64,000 bases of DNA, from assembly GCA_964471595.1 (NCBI GenBank), contig CAYYGN010000001.1:1-64000 (forward strand), read 5' to 3'. This stretch comes from JAGNXB01 sp964471595 (GTDB lineage: Bacteria; Bacteroidota; Bacteroidia; Chitinophagales; Saprospiraceae). The position numbers and the translations under genes are program-made. Below, piece by piece: positions 27,532 to 35,963 of the stretch (the stretch's first letter is position 1; every line of letters starts with the position of its first letter). Below the pieces are notes generated by a model. The model did not search any database and was not told where the DNA came from. It worked only from the letters and a program-made list of their open reading frames with translations.

Positions 27532-28670
27532 GTCCCAGGATTTACCTCGACCATGCCGCCACCACACCGATCCACCCGGAGGTTTGGGCCTCCATGTCCG
27601 ACATTCAGGCATCCGGATTTGGCAATCCCTCCTCCATCCATCACGAAGGCCGCTTCGCCCGCACCCTGATCGAAGAAGCGCGCAAAACACTGGCCAGATA
27701 TATGAATGCCTCGCTGGGAGAGGTGTTCTTTACGTCCTGCGGAACTGAATCCAACAACATGATCCTGACAGGGGCCGTCAGGGATCTGGGCGTCACCCGC
27801 ATTCTGACCAGCCGTATTGAACATCCATGTGTGATCCAGACGGTCCGTTATTTGGAAAAGCTTTCCGGCATTGGCGTCGTCTGGGTTCCACTACTGGCTG
27901 ACGGCAGGACTGATACGACAGCTTTGCAGCAAATCCTGGCCCGGGAGCCCCAAACAAGCACGTTGGTCAGCCTGATGCACGTCAACAATGAGTTGGGGGT
28001 TATCAATGACCTGGCAGAGATTGGAGGCCTTTGTCGTCAATACAATGCTTTTTTTCATACGGATGCCGTGCAATCCATTGGCTTTCAGCCTTTCGATGTG
28101 GCGACCATTCCGGTTGATTTTGTTGGAGGCAGCGCGCACAAATTTTACGGTCCCAAAGGATGCGGCTTTGTTTACATACGTGCCGGTATCGGTATCCAGC
28201 CCTTCCTCCATGGTGGTTCGCAAGAGAGAAACATGCGTGCCGGTACGGAAAACACGCTCGGTATTCACGGGATGGGGACGGCCCTTGCCATCGCCCAAAG
28301 GGAGGGGTCGGACAGGCACAGGACCTTGGCTCAATTGCGAATGACCCTGCGGGAATCACTGGCACACGCCGTCCCGGGAGTGACTTTCAATGAAGCCCCG
28401 GACCCCTGGCAATCCCCCAAGATCCTCAGTGTCAATTTCCCTCCTTCGCCAAGGACGGATCTTCTTCTGATGCACCTCGACATAGAAGGCATCAGCGCCT
28501 CTGGCGGCAGTGCCTGTAGTTCGGGCGCCGAGGTAGCATCACCTGTCTTGCAGTACCTTGCCATTCCTGCTGGTACCAAAACACTTCGTTTTTCATTCTC
28601 GCCGGCCAATACGGTGGACGAGATGGTCCGGGTCAGTCATGTCCTTCAACGCTTAATGGTGGCCCCATGA
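27528..28670 (+). CDS. iscS: Cysteine desulfurase (IscS/NifS type)
   Basis: This PLP enzyme removes sulfur from cysteine for Fe-S clusters or tRNA thiolation. Starting at ATG 27528 it has 380 residues. The N-terminus IYLDHAATTPIHPEV, PLP lysine Lys205 in GSAHKFYGPKG, and catalytic Cys330 in GGSACSSGAEV are all present. ATGA overlaps link it to the preceding PLP enzyme and to dapB. No iscU, sufU or mnmA is adjacent, so the sulfur acceptor is open. Confidence 0.93.
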   Translation: MSPRIYLDHAATTPIHPEVWASMSDIQASGFGNPSSIHHEGRFARTLIEEARKTLARYMNASLGEVFFTSCGTESNNMILTGAVRDLGVTRILTSRIEHPCVIQTVRYLEKLSGIGVVWVPLLADGRTDTTALQQILAREPQTSTLVSLMHVNNELGVINDLAEIGGLCRQYNAFFHTDAVQSIGFQPFDVATIPVDFVGGSAHKFYGPKGCGFVYIRAGIGIQPFLHGGSQERNMRAGTENTLGIHGMGTALAIAQREGSDRHRTLAQLRMTLRESLAHAVPGVTFNEAPDPWQSPKILSVNFPPSPRTDLLLMHLDIEGISASGGSACSSGAEVASPVLQYLAIPAGTKTLRFSFSPANTVDEMVRVSHVLQRLMVAP

Positions 28671-29449
28671 CATCTGATCATTCACCCGACCATGCCACTT
28701 CTTCCATCCGGATCGGAATATGGGGGTACGGACGTATGGGGCGTGCGGTGGAAGCCGAGGCGTTCCGACAAGGCATCCAGGTAGCCTGGATATTGAGGCG
28801 AGAGGAACTTACCGGGGTGACCCCTGAAAAGATCAGGGAAGCAGACGTGGTCATTGAATTCACCACCCCCGACAGCGCATACGACAATGTAGTCCGTTGT
28901 CTCCAGGCGGGTGTGCCTGTAGTGACCGGAACCACAGGGTGGGGTGAGCGATTGGAGGAGGCCATCCTCCTGGCCCGGGAAAAAGAGACGTCTTTCCTGC
29001 ATGCCTCCAACTTCAGTGTGGGTGTCCATTTGTTTTTCGCCATGGCTCATATGGCCACCCGCATCATGGATGGACAGCCGGAGTACAGACCTTTCATCGA
29101 AGAAGTCCACCATGTCCACAAAAAAGATGCCCCAAGTGGCACCGCCATCACCTTGGCGGAGACGGTCATTGAGGCATCCGGCGGCAAGATAAGAGGCTGG
29201 CGGAAGGATGCTGCTGGAGCCTTGCCCGGGGACTTCATTTCCATACATTCCATCCGGGAGGACGAGGTGCCGGGAATCCATACCTTTGCCTTTCCGGGGC
29301 AAGCAGACACCATCAAGCTCACGCATACCGCACACAATCGTACAGGCTTTGCGTCTGGAGCCTTGCTTGCTGCGCGTTTTCTGATTGGAAAAAAGGGTGT
29401 TTACACCATGAGGGATGTCCTGGGACTTTCCGGCTGGTTTGCCCGGTAA
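28667..29449 (+). CDS. dapB: 4-hydroxy-tetrahydrodipicolinate reductase
   Basis: It catalyses a step of lysine and diaminopimelate synthesis. The NAD(P) motif IGIWGYGRMGRAVE is near residue 15, and the catalytic/substrate segment HHVHKKDAPSGTA is present. FTTPDSAYDNVVRC and TGTTGWGERLEEA are also typical. The length of 260 residues fits; the first about 12 residues before the Rossmann strand are poorly conserved. Its start overlaps the desulfurase stop by 4 bp, and a hairpin follows its stop. Confidence 0.93.
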   Translation: MTSDHSPDHATSSIRIGIWGYGRMGRAVEAEAFRQGIQVAWILRREELTGVTPEKIREADVVIEFTTPDSAYDNVVRCLQAGVPVVTGTTGWGERLEEAILLAREKETSFLHASNFSVGVHLFFAMAHMATRIMDGQPEYRPFIEEVHHVHKKDAPSGTAITLAETVIEASGGKIRGWRKDAAGALPGDFISIHSIREDEVPGIHTFAFPGQADTIKLTHTAHNRTGFASGALLAARFLIGKKGVYTMRDVLGLSGWFAR

Positions 29450-29453
29450 AAAA

Positions 29454-29483
29454 GAAGGATGCCGGGGGATTCCGACATCCTTC
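29454..29483. terminator. Hairpin after dapB lacking a downstream U-tract
   Basis: A 12-bp stem with one mismatch (29454-29465 with 29472-29483) begins 5 nt after the dapB stop codon. The A-run precedes it (29448-29453), so its U-tract orientation is for the minus strand, as with the photolyase and yhhQ hairpins. Confidence 0.5.
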
Positions 29484-29591
29484 ACACTATGAAAACACCC
29501 TAAGCTGCTTATATAACCTTATGGGGTCCGGAATAGTTTGCTGGTTGCGGACCTTAACAAATAATTAGATTCCGCCTTCAGGCACGTCACG

Positions 29592-31538
29592 ATGATCACC
29601 TCCCGGACTGTAGAAAAAATCATGGATGCCACCCGGATCGAGGATGTGGTCCGTGAATTTGTACAGCTCAAAACCAGAGGTGTAAACCTGCTGGGACTTT
29701 GCCCCTTTCACCCGGAAAAGACACCCAGTTTTACTGTTTCGCCTTCCAAGAACCTGTTCAAATGCTTCGGTTGTGGCAAAGGAGGGGATGCCATTGCTTT
29801 CCTCAAGGAACATGAAGGATTTACCTACCCGGAAGCCCTGCGATGGCTGGCTGCCCGCTACCACATTGAAGTAGAGGAGCTTGAGGACAAACGGGCCGAA
29901 GATCCCGAAGAGCAGTTGAAAGACCAATTATACGTGGTCAATCAGTACGCCCGGGACTATTACGTGCAGCAGATGTGGGACACGGATGAAGGCAAAAGCA
30001 TCGGGCTTTCCTATTTCAAAGGAAGGGGATTTCGGGAGGCCATTCTTCGCAGGTTCGAACTGGGTTATGCTCCTCCCGGCGGACAATCCTTTGCCCTTCA
30101 TGCCGTTCAACAGGGCTTCAAACCAGATACCCTGCAAAAAGCCGGGTTGGTCACCCAACGCAACCGGGACTTTTTTCGTGACCGTGTGATGTTTACCATC
30201 CACAGCCTGAGCGGCAAACCGGTGGCATTTGCCGGCAGAGTGATGGGCCAGAGTCAAGGCCCCAAATACATCAACTCCCCGGAAACGGCGGTCTATCACA
30301 AGTCCAACTCGCTCTTTGGCCTTTATTTCGCCCGCCCGTCCATCATCAAGCAAGATGAATGCTACCTGGTCGAAGGGTATACCGATGTGCTGGCTCTGGC
30401 ACAGGAAGGATTTGAAAATGTGGTGGCCTCCTCCGGCACTGCGCTGACTCCCGAGCAGATCAGATTGATCAAGCGGTTTACACAAAACCTGACGATTCTC
30501 TACGACGGTGATCTTGCCGGCCTCAAGGCGGCCATGCGTGGTCTGGACCTGGTATTGGAGCAGGACATGAATGTGCGGATCGTGATGCTCCCGGAAGGCG
30601 AGGACCCCGATTCCTTCCTCTTTAAAAGTGGATATGAAGCCTTTGCGGCTTATCTGGAGAGGGAGAAAAAGGATTTCATCCTGTTCAAGGCCCAGATGCT
30701 CGGTGCCGGGAACACCATGGATCCCGTCGGCAGAACCGCCCTGATTCGCGACCTGGTACATTCCCTGGCCCGGATAGTGGATCCCATCAAGCGCTCTTCC
30801 TACACCAAATCATGCGCGGAACGCCTGCATGTGGATGAGGCCCTGTTGATCCGGGAGGTCAACAAGGAATTGACGGCTCGGCTACAAAAGGACCGACATC
30901 AAGGTGCCTCTCCCCTGCCCTCAACGTCCGATCCTGAAGAAACCTCGATCCCTGCTGCCTCCCCTTTGGAGACCACAGGCCACCAGGGTTTTGCCCAGGA
31001 ACAAGACCTTATCCGCATCCTTGTCCTGTTCAGCGACAAGGAAATCCAGGTGGAGGACAGACGATTGACCATTGCCTCCTATTTTTTTGAAGAACTGGAT
31101 GACGAAGTCCTCGAGGAGGTGGACCATGCCGAATCGCGGCATTTTCTCCTGTGGGCCAAGTCAAGCTGGAGCCGGGGTCAGGCCCTTTCACCCGGATATT
31201 TTCTCCAGCAGGAGGACCCGCTGGTCCGTCAACTGGCCCTGCGATTTCATACCGAGGAAGATAGCTATTCCGCCAATTGGGAAAGACGTTGGCAAATCGT
31301 GCTACACAACCAACCTGTACCTGACCAGAACTACATCCGGGACGCGATCCAGGCTTTGTTTCGCTTCAAATTGAAGTATCTCAACCATTTATGTCAGATA
31401 AATGCCACAAGGATCCGCGAAGCCTTTGACCAGGGAGACGATGAACAACTGGCCCATCATCTCCGCTTCCAGGAGGTCCTTCAACAAATGCGGAATACAC
31501 TGGCCTCCGGACAACTCAATACGACCATTATCCGGTAA
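29592..31538 (+). CDS. dnaG: DNA primase
   Basis: The CHC2-type zinc finger is at the N-terminus: Cys37, His40, Cys58 and Cys61 in CPFHPEKTPSF and FKCFGCGKGGD. The catalytic core (about 120-250) is followed by the TOPRIM acid motifs LVEGYTDVLAL and ILYDGDLAGLKA. The C-terminal part should bind the DnaB helicase. The 648 residues are typical. It is separated from dapB by 142 bp, so it may have its own promoter; no confident box is seen. It converges with trxB with a 9-bp gap. Confidence 0.96.
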   Translation: MITSRTVEKIMDATRIEDVVREFVQLKTRGVNLLGLCPFHPEKTPSFTVSPSKNLFKCFGCGKGGDAIAFLKEHEGFTYPEALRWLAARYHIEVEELEDKRAEDPEEQLKDQLYVVNQYARDYYVQQMWDTDEGKSIGLSYFKGRGFREAILRRFELGYAPPGGQSFALHAVQQGFKPDTLQKAGLVTQRNRDFFRDRVMFTIHSLSGKPVAFAGRVMGQSQGPKYINSPETAVYHKSNSLFGLYFARPSIIKQDECYLVEGYTDVLALAQEGFENVVASSGTALTPEQIRLIKRFTQNLTILYDGDLAGLKAAMRGLDLVLEQDMNVRIVMLPEGEDPDSFLFKSGYEAFAAYLEREKKDFILFKAQMLGAGNTMDPVGRTALIRDLVHSLARIVDPIKRSSYTKSCAERLHVDEALLIREVNKELTARLQKDRHQGASPLPSTSDPEETSIPAASPLETTGHQGFAQEQDLIRILVLFSDKEIQVEDRRLTIASYFFEELDDEVLEEVDHAESRHFLLWAKSSWSRGQALSPGYFLQQEDPLVRQLALRFHTEEDSYSANWERRWQIVLHNQPVPDQNYIRDAIQALFRFKLKYLNHLCQINATRIREAFDQGDDEQLAHHLRFQEVLQQMRNTLASGQLNTTIIR

Positions 31539-31547
31539 AGGCCAGCA

Positions 31548-32486
31548 TCAGGCGATGCCCTGCGCAACGAGATACCTTTCCGCATCAAGGGCGGCCATAC
31601 ATCCTGTCCCTGCGGCCGTGACAGCCTGTCGGTATACCTTGTCCTGGGCGTCTCCCGAAACAAATACCCCGGGGATCCGGGTCCTGGAAGTGCCCGCCAC
31701 AGGGACGAGATACCCCGTCTCATCCATTTCCAACCATGGACGGAACATTTCAGTGTTCGGCTTGTGGCCAATGGCAACAAAAAATCCCTGAACCGGGATT
31801 ACTTCCTTATTGCCGGTCCGGTTATTGACCACACGTACCCCTTCAACAGCATCTTCACCCAGGATTTCTTCGGTTTCCGTGTTCCAATGGATGATGATGT
31901 TGGGCGTATTCAGGACGCGTTCCTGCATGATTTTGCTGGCCCGCATTTCATCCCTGCGCACCAGTAAGTGAACTTTGGGACACAGTTTGGCCAGGTAACT
32001 GGCCTCTTCTGCCGCCGTATCTCCGGCGCCAACAACGGCCACTTCCTGACCTCGGAAAAAGAACCCGTCACAGACGGCACAGGCGGATACGCCCTTGTTG
32101 GTCAACTTCTTCTCGCTTTCCAATCCCAACCATTTGGCACTGGCACCCGTAGAAATGATCACGGTATGGGATTGGATTTCACGACCTTCCTCGGTAAAGA
32201 TCTTGTGTACCGGACCTGTGAAATCCACTTTGGTAATCAGCTCGTAATGGATCTTCGTACCGAATCGCTCTGCCTGTTTGCGGAACAGCTCCATCATTTC
32301 CGGTCCCATGACTCCGTCGGGGAATCCGGGATAATTCTCCACATCGGTCGTAATCATCAATTGCCCACCGGGTTCGGCACCGGTATAGAGTTCCGGCATA
32401 AGCCCCGCCCTGGCGGCATAAATGGCTGCTGTGTACCCTGCAGGTCCCGATCCGATGATAACTGTTTTCAATACGTCATTGGCCAT
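31548..32486 (-). CDS. trxB: Thioredoxin-disulfide reductase
   Basis: This flavoenzyme reduces thioredoxin with NADPH. The FAD motif VIIGSGPAGYTAAIYAARA is at residues 9-27, and the redox pair CAVC is at 136-139, followed by the NADPH motif VAVVGAGDTAAEEA. The C-terminus has GVFVSGDAQDKVYRQAVTAAGTGC. The length of 312 residues is standard. A perfect 16-bp palindrome separates its start from a promoter box. Confidence 0.96.
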   Translation of the reverse strand: MANDVLKTVIIGSGPAGYTAAIYAARAGLMPELYTGAEPGGQLMITTDVENYPGFPDGVMGPEMMELFRKQAERFGTKIHYELITKVDFTGPVHKIFTEEGREIQSHTVIISTGASAKWLGLESEKKLTNKGVSACAVCDGFFFRGQEVAVVGAGDTAAEEASYLAKLCPKVHLLVRRDEMRASKIMQERVLNTPNIIIHWNTETEEILGEDAVEGVRVVNNRTGNKEVIPVQGFFVAIGHKPNTEMFRPWLEMDETGYLVPVAGTSRTRIPGVFVSGDAQDKVYRQAVTAAGTGCMAALDAERYLVAQGIA

Positions 32487-32487
32487 A

Positions 32488-32503
32488 CCTCACAATTGTG
32501 AGG
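32488..32503. promoter_or_regulatory. Perfect 16-bp palindrome between trxB promoter and start codon
   Basis: The sequence CCTCACAATTGTGAGG is its own reverse complement. It lies 1 bp from the trxB start codon and directly abuts the -7 box, covering the predicted transcription start. It could be an operator or a 5'-end mRNA hairpin. Confidence 0.55.
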
Positions 32504-32511
32504 CAAAGGTA
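32504..32511 (-). promoter_or_regulatory. -7 box of trxB
   Basis: On the minus strand the box reads TACCTTTG, a perfect TAnnTTTG, 17 nt upstream of the trxB start codon. Confidence 0.65.
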
Positions 32512-32544
32512 GCCGATGAACGAGAATAGGGATTGCAATGCCGG

Positions 32545-33138
32545 TCACAAAGGGAATCCAATCGCTGAGGGTGTCTGTGAGCTGACCAAATGGGCAGGCA
32601 CAGGCTCCTGAAGGAATGGTTTCGGATTGGCCACGTAATTCAGGTAAGCCTCCCTGGCGCGCAAGCGCATCATTTGGTAGGCTTTCCTGTCCTGAAAAAA
32701 AGCATGGAGCAATTGAAAAAGGGCCATGGAACGGTCTTCGGGATGGCCTTCGCGGATTTCCTGATACCACCCGCCCAAAACATGGCCGTTTCCCGGCCTG
32801 TTGGAATAGCAAACGAGTATCCGGCTGTTCCGGCAAATTTCCTGCACAAGCCAGGACTCGGACAATGAGCCCTGGTGGATCCAAATGCCGGTATCGGCCG
32901 GGCCGAAATTTCCATCGGCTGAGCCTCCTGAAGTACGTATGGTGATATGTGACCGGAAACCGGATTGGTTCAACAACTCCGCCAAATCCAACAGGGGCAC
33001 AGGCGGGTCCCAAAGGTGTAGGTGGACTTCGGTCCTTTTCTTCGGTGTGAGATGGCGCAAAAACGTAAAAACGGTTTGCAGGATTTCCCGGAAAGCGGCC
33101 GGATCCGTGGCGCGTATGGAAAGGGGGAAAGACAGCAT
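32545..33138 (-). CDS. Hypothetical protein, 197 residues
   Basis: I do not recognise this protein. It has no signal peptide, membrane segment or catalytic motif. It begins MLSFPLSIRATDPAAFREIL and has alternating strand and helix character, with a helical C-terminal part (MALFQLLHAFF, MMRLRAREAYLNYV) and a short tail. The frame was chosen over a 248-codon overlapping minus-strand frame (32468-33214), whose composition is Pro/Arg-rich and not protein-like. It lies between trxB and aroK and probably has its own promoter (box at 33226-33233). Confidence 0.6.
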   Translation of the reverse strand: MLSFPLSIRATDPAAFREILQTVFTFLRHLTPKKRTEVHLHLWDPPVPLLDLAELLNQSGFRSHITIRTSGGSADGNFGPADTGIWIHQGSLSESWLVQEICRNSRILVCYSNRPGNGHVLGGWYQEIREGHPEDRSMALFQLLHAFFQDRKAYQMMRLRAREAYLNYVANPKPFLQEPVPAHLVSSQTPSAIGFPL

Positions 33139-33225
33139 GGACCACAGTTTTCAGGTGGATGATCTGTCCATGGGATTGAATGGCCAATATGCCTATTCCC
33201 CACCAATCAATCAAGAATCAACATA

Positions 33226-33233
33226 CAAATTTA
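33226..33233 (-). promoter_or_regulatory. -7 box candidate for the 32545-33138 gene
   Basis: On the minus strand this reads TAAATTTG (TAnnTTTG). It lies 87 nt upstream of the start codon at 33138, implying a leader of about 80 nt. Confidence 0.4.
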
Positions 33234-33269
33234 ATGACAAGAAAAAGGGCTATAAAATATCGTAACTAG

Positions 33270-33300
33270 TTGTATATCTAATTGTTAATCCATATATTTG
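33270..33300 (+). promoter_or_regulatory. Orphan plus-strand promoter
   Basis: TTG at 33270-33272, a 20-bp spacer and TATATTTG at 33293-33300 form one of the best Bacteroidota promoters in the window. It points toward the 3' end of aroK, which is on the other strand. No plus-strand gene begins before 35176. Confidence 0.5.
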
Positions 33301-33355
33301 TGACATTATTTCGCGATCGGTGCAAGATCGGATCCGCAGGAATACCCCGGCCCTT

Positions 33356-33874
33356 TCAGGCCACAATGCCTGCCAATCCGGGAAGCATAGCCACATCATC
33401 CCCTGACAGACGGAAATGGGCCTTGGCATATCGGGATCTCCGCGCTTGGTAAAGCGCCATGAATTCCTCCTGGCCGTCAGGAGGGAGGTACCGATCGAAG
33501 ATCGGTCGGATACGATCATCAACGGCCAACCTTTTTCTGAGCGATGGTAAAGGCACATCCAGCCAGATCACCAATCCGGCATTCAGCATCCAATCATCAT
33601 TGTCATGATGACAGGGCATACCCCCCCCTGTAGCGATGATTCGAGCTGAAGCGGGAATCCATTCTCTCAGACATTGGTATTCCAGCCTCCTGAATTCGAT
33701 TTCGCCCTGGCGTTCAAAAATCCTGGCGATCGTCTGGCCTGTTCTGGCTTCGATAAGCTGATCGGTATCCACCCCCTCCCATCCCCACACATCCTGAAGA
33801 TAGCGCATGGCAGTGGTTTTGCCGGCGGCCATCATCCCCCACAAATACAAGCGTTCGATGGACGGCGGCATCAT
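33356..33874 (-). CDS. aroK: Shikimate kinase
   Basis: It phosphorylates shikimate in aromatic amino-acid synthesis. The P-loop GMMAAGKTT is at residues 13-21 (the usual GxxGxGKS has Ala17 here). The substrate motifs DTDQLIEARTG, FRRLEYQCL and ATGGGMP and the lid region DDRIRPIF are present. The 172-residue length is normal. Its start overlaps the porin stop by 4 bp, so the two are co-translated. Confidence 0.93.
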   Translation of the reverse strand: MMPPSIERLYLWGMMAAGKTTAMRYLQDVWGWEGVDTDQLIEARTGQTIARIFERQGEIEFRRLEYQCLREWIPASARIIATGGGMPCHHDNDDWMLNAGLVIWLDVPLPSLRKRLAVDDRIRPIFDRYLPPDGQEEFMALYQARRSRYAKAHFRLSGDDVAMLPGLAGIVA

Positions 33875-35109
33875 ATGCCCAGTTCCACCTGGAATCTGAT
33901 TTGCCAGTAATCCTCAAAGTGATCGCCGCCACTGCGCACCCATTCGTCAAACCAGGATACGTCAAACTGCGCCTTCAAACGGTGCCCACGGAGGTATTTA
34001 CTGCAGCCCAGGGTGTAACCATTACTTCGAAGGGGTACCCATTCTACGATTTCTTCATCGGCAAAAACCCCGGAATACCTTCCAATCAGCTCGTAATTGG
34101 AGGGAAAAAGATAACTGGCTTGTACTGCCAGGCCCTGACCATTGAAGACAAAAGCCGGGTTGTCCTCCGGATCCGAAGGCACATCTACCGGATCCTCGGC
34201 ATGGCGCCAGGCATATTCACAGGCCAGGCTCCAACCCCGGTATTTGAAGAGAACATCGGCAAACAAATTCCTGATATCCCTGGGTCTGTCCAGCAACCCG
34301 CCACGCTGTCCGGCACTCCGCAAGGCCTTGTGATTGTAATTGTAGGCTGCAGCCAGAGACAATTTGGGACTTGTCTCCCTCTGAAGATCCCCCTGAAAGA
34401 AATCACCTTTATTGGCAAAGGCGCCGAAAGGAAGGAGTTCGAAGCGCAGGGTGTAGGACAGGAAATTGCCTTTGGAGGATATCCAGTTCCGTCCTTCACC
34501 GGTTGTAATCGCACCTTTAAGCACATACGCCAAAGGGCCGGAACCTTCTCCCTGATGGTACACCTGAAATCCGAAGTCCCGGTCAATATTGAAAATGGCA
34601 TTGACGGACGACCGATCCGCCAGCTGCAGGTCGCCGGAAGAAACCACGCGTTCCCGGTTGCCGGGGAGCTTGGTCTGACCGAAACTCAACACCCAATCGG
34701 GATGCACCGTGTAGTAGATCATGCCATCGCGGAGAATGTTGGGGATATTGCCGATAAAGTCGCCAATGTCCTCATGGGCAAAGGAGAGCTGCATGGCATA
34801 GCGAATCCGGGTGGAGAAAACAAAGCCATCCAAACGCAATCTTGCCCGGCGCACACGGGCCTCCACTTCGGAAATCCGGTTCTGGTCCACATCCACCGAG
34901 AATCTGTTCTGCATCCTAAAGCGGATGTTCAACTGGTACAGACTGTCCGGAGATGTAATGCCCAATCCTTGTCCGTAGGTGAATTGGGGCAGGTCGTGGA
35001 AGGGCAAGGATCCGGAAAACCGGACCGAATCCTGGGCAAGAAGTGTAGTGGACACACCCATCCCCATGATCAAGGGCAGGATACGAAGCATACAGCTTGG
35101 CAAGTTCAT
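33871..35109 (-). CDS. Outer-membrane porin, phosphate-selective (OprO/OprP) type
   Basis: A signal peptide (MLRILPLIMGMGVSTTLLAQ) is followed by a mature protein of about 390 residues with alternating beta-strands and aromatic-rich ends, as in a 16-stranded barrel. Family-like segments are RFSVDVDQNRISEVEARVRRARLRLDG-type text near residue 80 and YYTVHPDWVLSFGQTKLP near 130. The long upstream in-frame extension (to 35670) lies opposite the DUF1573 gene and is rejected. ATG 35109 gives a proper signal peptide. It is followed by aroK with a 4-bp overlap. Phosphate specificity is a family label, not shown here. Confidence 0.83.
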   Translation of the reverse strand: MNLPSCMLRILPLIMGMGVSTTLLAQDSVRFSGSLPFHDLPQFTYGQGLGITSPDSLYQLNIRFRMQNRFSVDVDQNRISEVEARVRRARLRLDGFVFSTRIRYAMQLSFAHEDIGDFIGNIPNILRDGMIYYTVHPDWVLSFGQTKLPGNRERVVSSGDLQLADRSSVNAIFNIDRDFGFQVYHQGEGSGPLAYVLKGAITTGEGRNWISSKGNFLSYTLRFELLPFGAFANKGDFFQGDLQRETSPKLSLAAAYNYNHKALRSAGQRGGLLDRPRDIRNLFADVLFKYRGWSLACEYAWRHAEDPVDVPSDPEDNPAFVFNGQGLAVQASYLFPSNYELIGRYSGVFADEEIVEWVPLRSNGYTLGCSKYLRGHRLKAQFDVSWFDEWVRSGGDHFEDYWQIRFQVELGI

Positions 35110-35163
35110 GGCCGCGAAGATAAACGGATGGGTATTCAATCCAGGCGATTCCTCCCTTTCCTT

Positions 35164-35171
35164 TACCTTCG
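35164..35171 (+). promoter_or_regulatory. -7 box of the DUF1573 lipoprotein gene, leaderless geometry
   Basis: TACCTTCG (TAnnTTYG) ends 4 nt before the ATG at 35176. Confidence 0.6.
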
Positions 35172-35175
35172 CGGC

Positions 35176-35658
35176 ATGGTTAGGTTCCGACATTTTCTTC
35201 TGCTTTTTGCAGGCATATTGCTTTCTTGCGGGGAAAATCCGGCTGAAACGGCGCTCAAGGTGGAAGCTGAACCGGATCCCAACAGTCCGGCCGCGATGGT
35301 TCGAATCCCTGTGGATGATGCAGGCCGACCAGATCCCTCCAAACTGGCAACTCTCTCCTTTGAAACCAACGTCTACGACTTTGGAACCGTCAAGGAAGGA
35401 GAAATCGTGGAGTACGAATTCCGGTTTACCAACACAGGCAAAGCAGCTCTGATCATTTACGATGCGCGTTCCTCCTGTGGCTGTACGGTTCCCGAATTTC
35501 CCAAGGACCCTATCCCGCCCGGTGATACTTCGATGCTGAAGGTGCGATTCAACACGGACGGCAAGACCGGCAAACAAGTAAAGACCGTTACGGTCCAGGC
35601 CAACACCTTTCCGGCGGAATCCAAACTTTCCGTCACCGGAGAAGTCCAACCCAAATAA
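35176..35658 (+). CDS. DUF1573-domain lipoprotein
   Basis: The 160-residue protein has a short signal ending in lipobox ILLSC (Cys18), followed by a Pro/Asp-rich linker. The DUF1573 domain has FGTVKEGEIVEYEFRFTNTG and SCGCTVPEFPKDPIPPG, an Ig-like fold common in Bacteroidota envelope proteins. The open frame runs upstream to 33901, but that part is antisense to the porin. The true start is fixed by the lipoprotein signal and the promoter box. It is followed 17 bp later by yajC. Function unknown. Confidence 0.87.
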   Translation: MVRFRHFLLLFAGILLSCGENPAETALKVEAEPDPNSPAAMVRIPVDDAGRPDPSKLATLSFETNVYDFGTVKEGEIVEYEFRFTNTGKAALIIYDARSSCGCTVPEFPKDPIPPGDTSMLKVRFNTDGKTGKQVKTVTVQANTFPAESKLSVTGEVQPK

Positions 35659-35675
35659 TCTCAAACCCACTCCTT

Positions 35676-35963
35676 ATGGATTCCAATTTTTTGGTACAAT
35701 TCGGCCCGCTCATCCTGTTGGTCGGTGTCATGTATTTCTTCTTCATCCGGCCTCAAGCCAAGAGGCAACGACAGCAACAAACCTTCATTGACCAACTGGA
35801 CAAAGGCCAGGACGTCGTGACGGCCGCTGGAATGATCGGTCGCATTGTCAAGATCGAGGACAATATCGTCACCCTGGAAGTGGACCAGAAAACCTTTGTC
35901 AGGGTCACGCGGTCCTCCATCTCCAGAGAATTCACCGAAAGCATGTTCCCGAAGTCGGCCTGA
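35676..35963 (+). CDS. yajC: Preprotein translocase subunit YajC
   Basis: YajC is the small accessory subunit of the Sec translocon (SecDF-YajC). One N-terminal transmembrane segment (LILLVGVMYFFFIRPQAKRQ, about residues 11-30) is followed by a cytosolic domain with KGQDVVTAAGMIGRIVKIED. The 95-residue length is typical. It lies 17 bp after the DUF1573 gene and probably shares its promoter. Confidence 0.95.
   Translation: MDSNFLVQFGPLILLVGVMYFFFIRPQAKRQRQQQTFIDQLDKGQDVVTAAGMIGRIVKIEDNIVTLEVDQKTFVRVTRSSISREFTESMFPKSA

Noticed and set aside
32468..33214. Alternative 248-codon minus-strand frame overlapping the 197-residue gene
   Set aside because: It is rich in Pro, Arg and Cys without structure-like patterns, and runs over the trxB promoter and palindrome.
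33901..35175. Plus-strand ORF running across the porin into the DUF1573 gene (first 425 codons)
   Set aside because: It is antisense to a well-supported porin. Only the last 160 codons, with a lipobox and a promoter box, are a real gene.
35110..35670. N-terminal extension of the porin frame upstream of 35109
   Set aside because: It lies opposite the DUF1573 gene and lacks a signal peptide; ATG 35109 begins a clear one.
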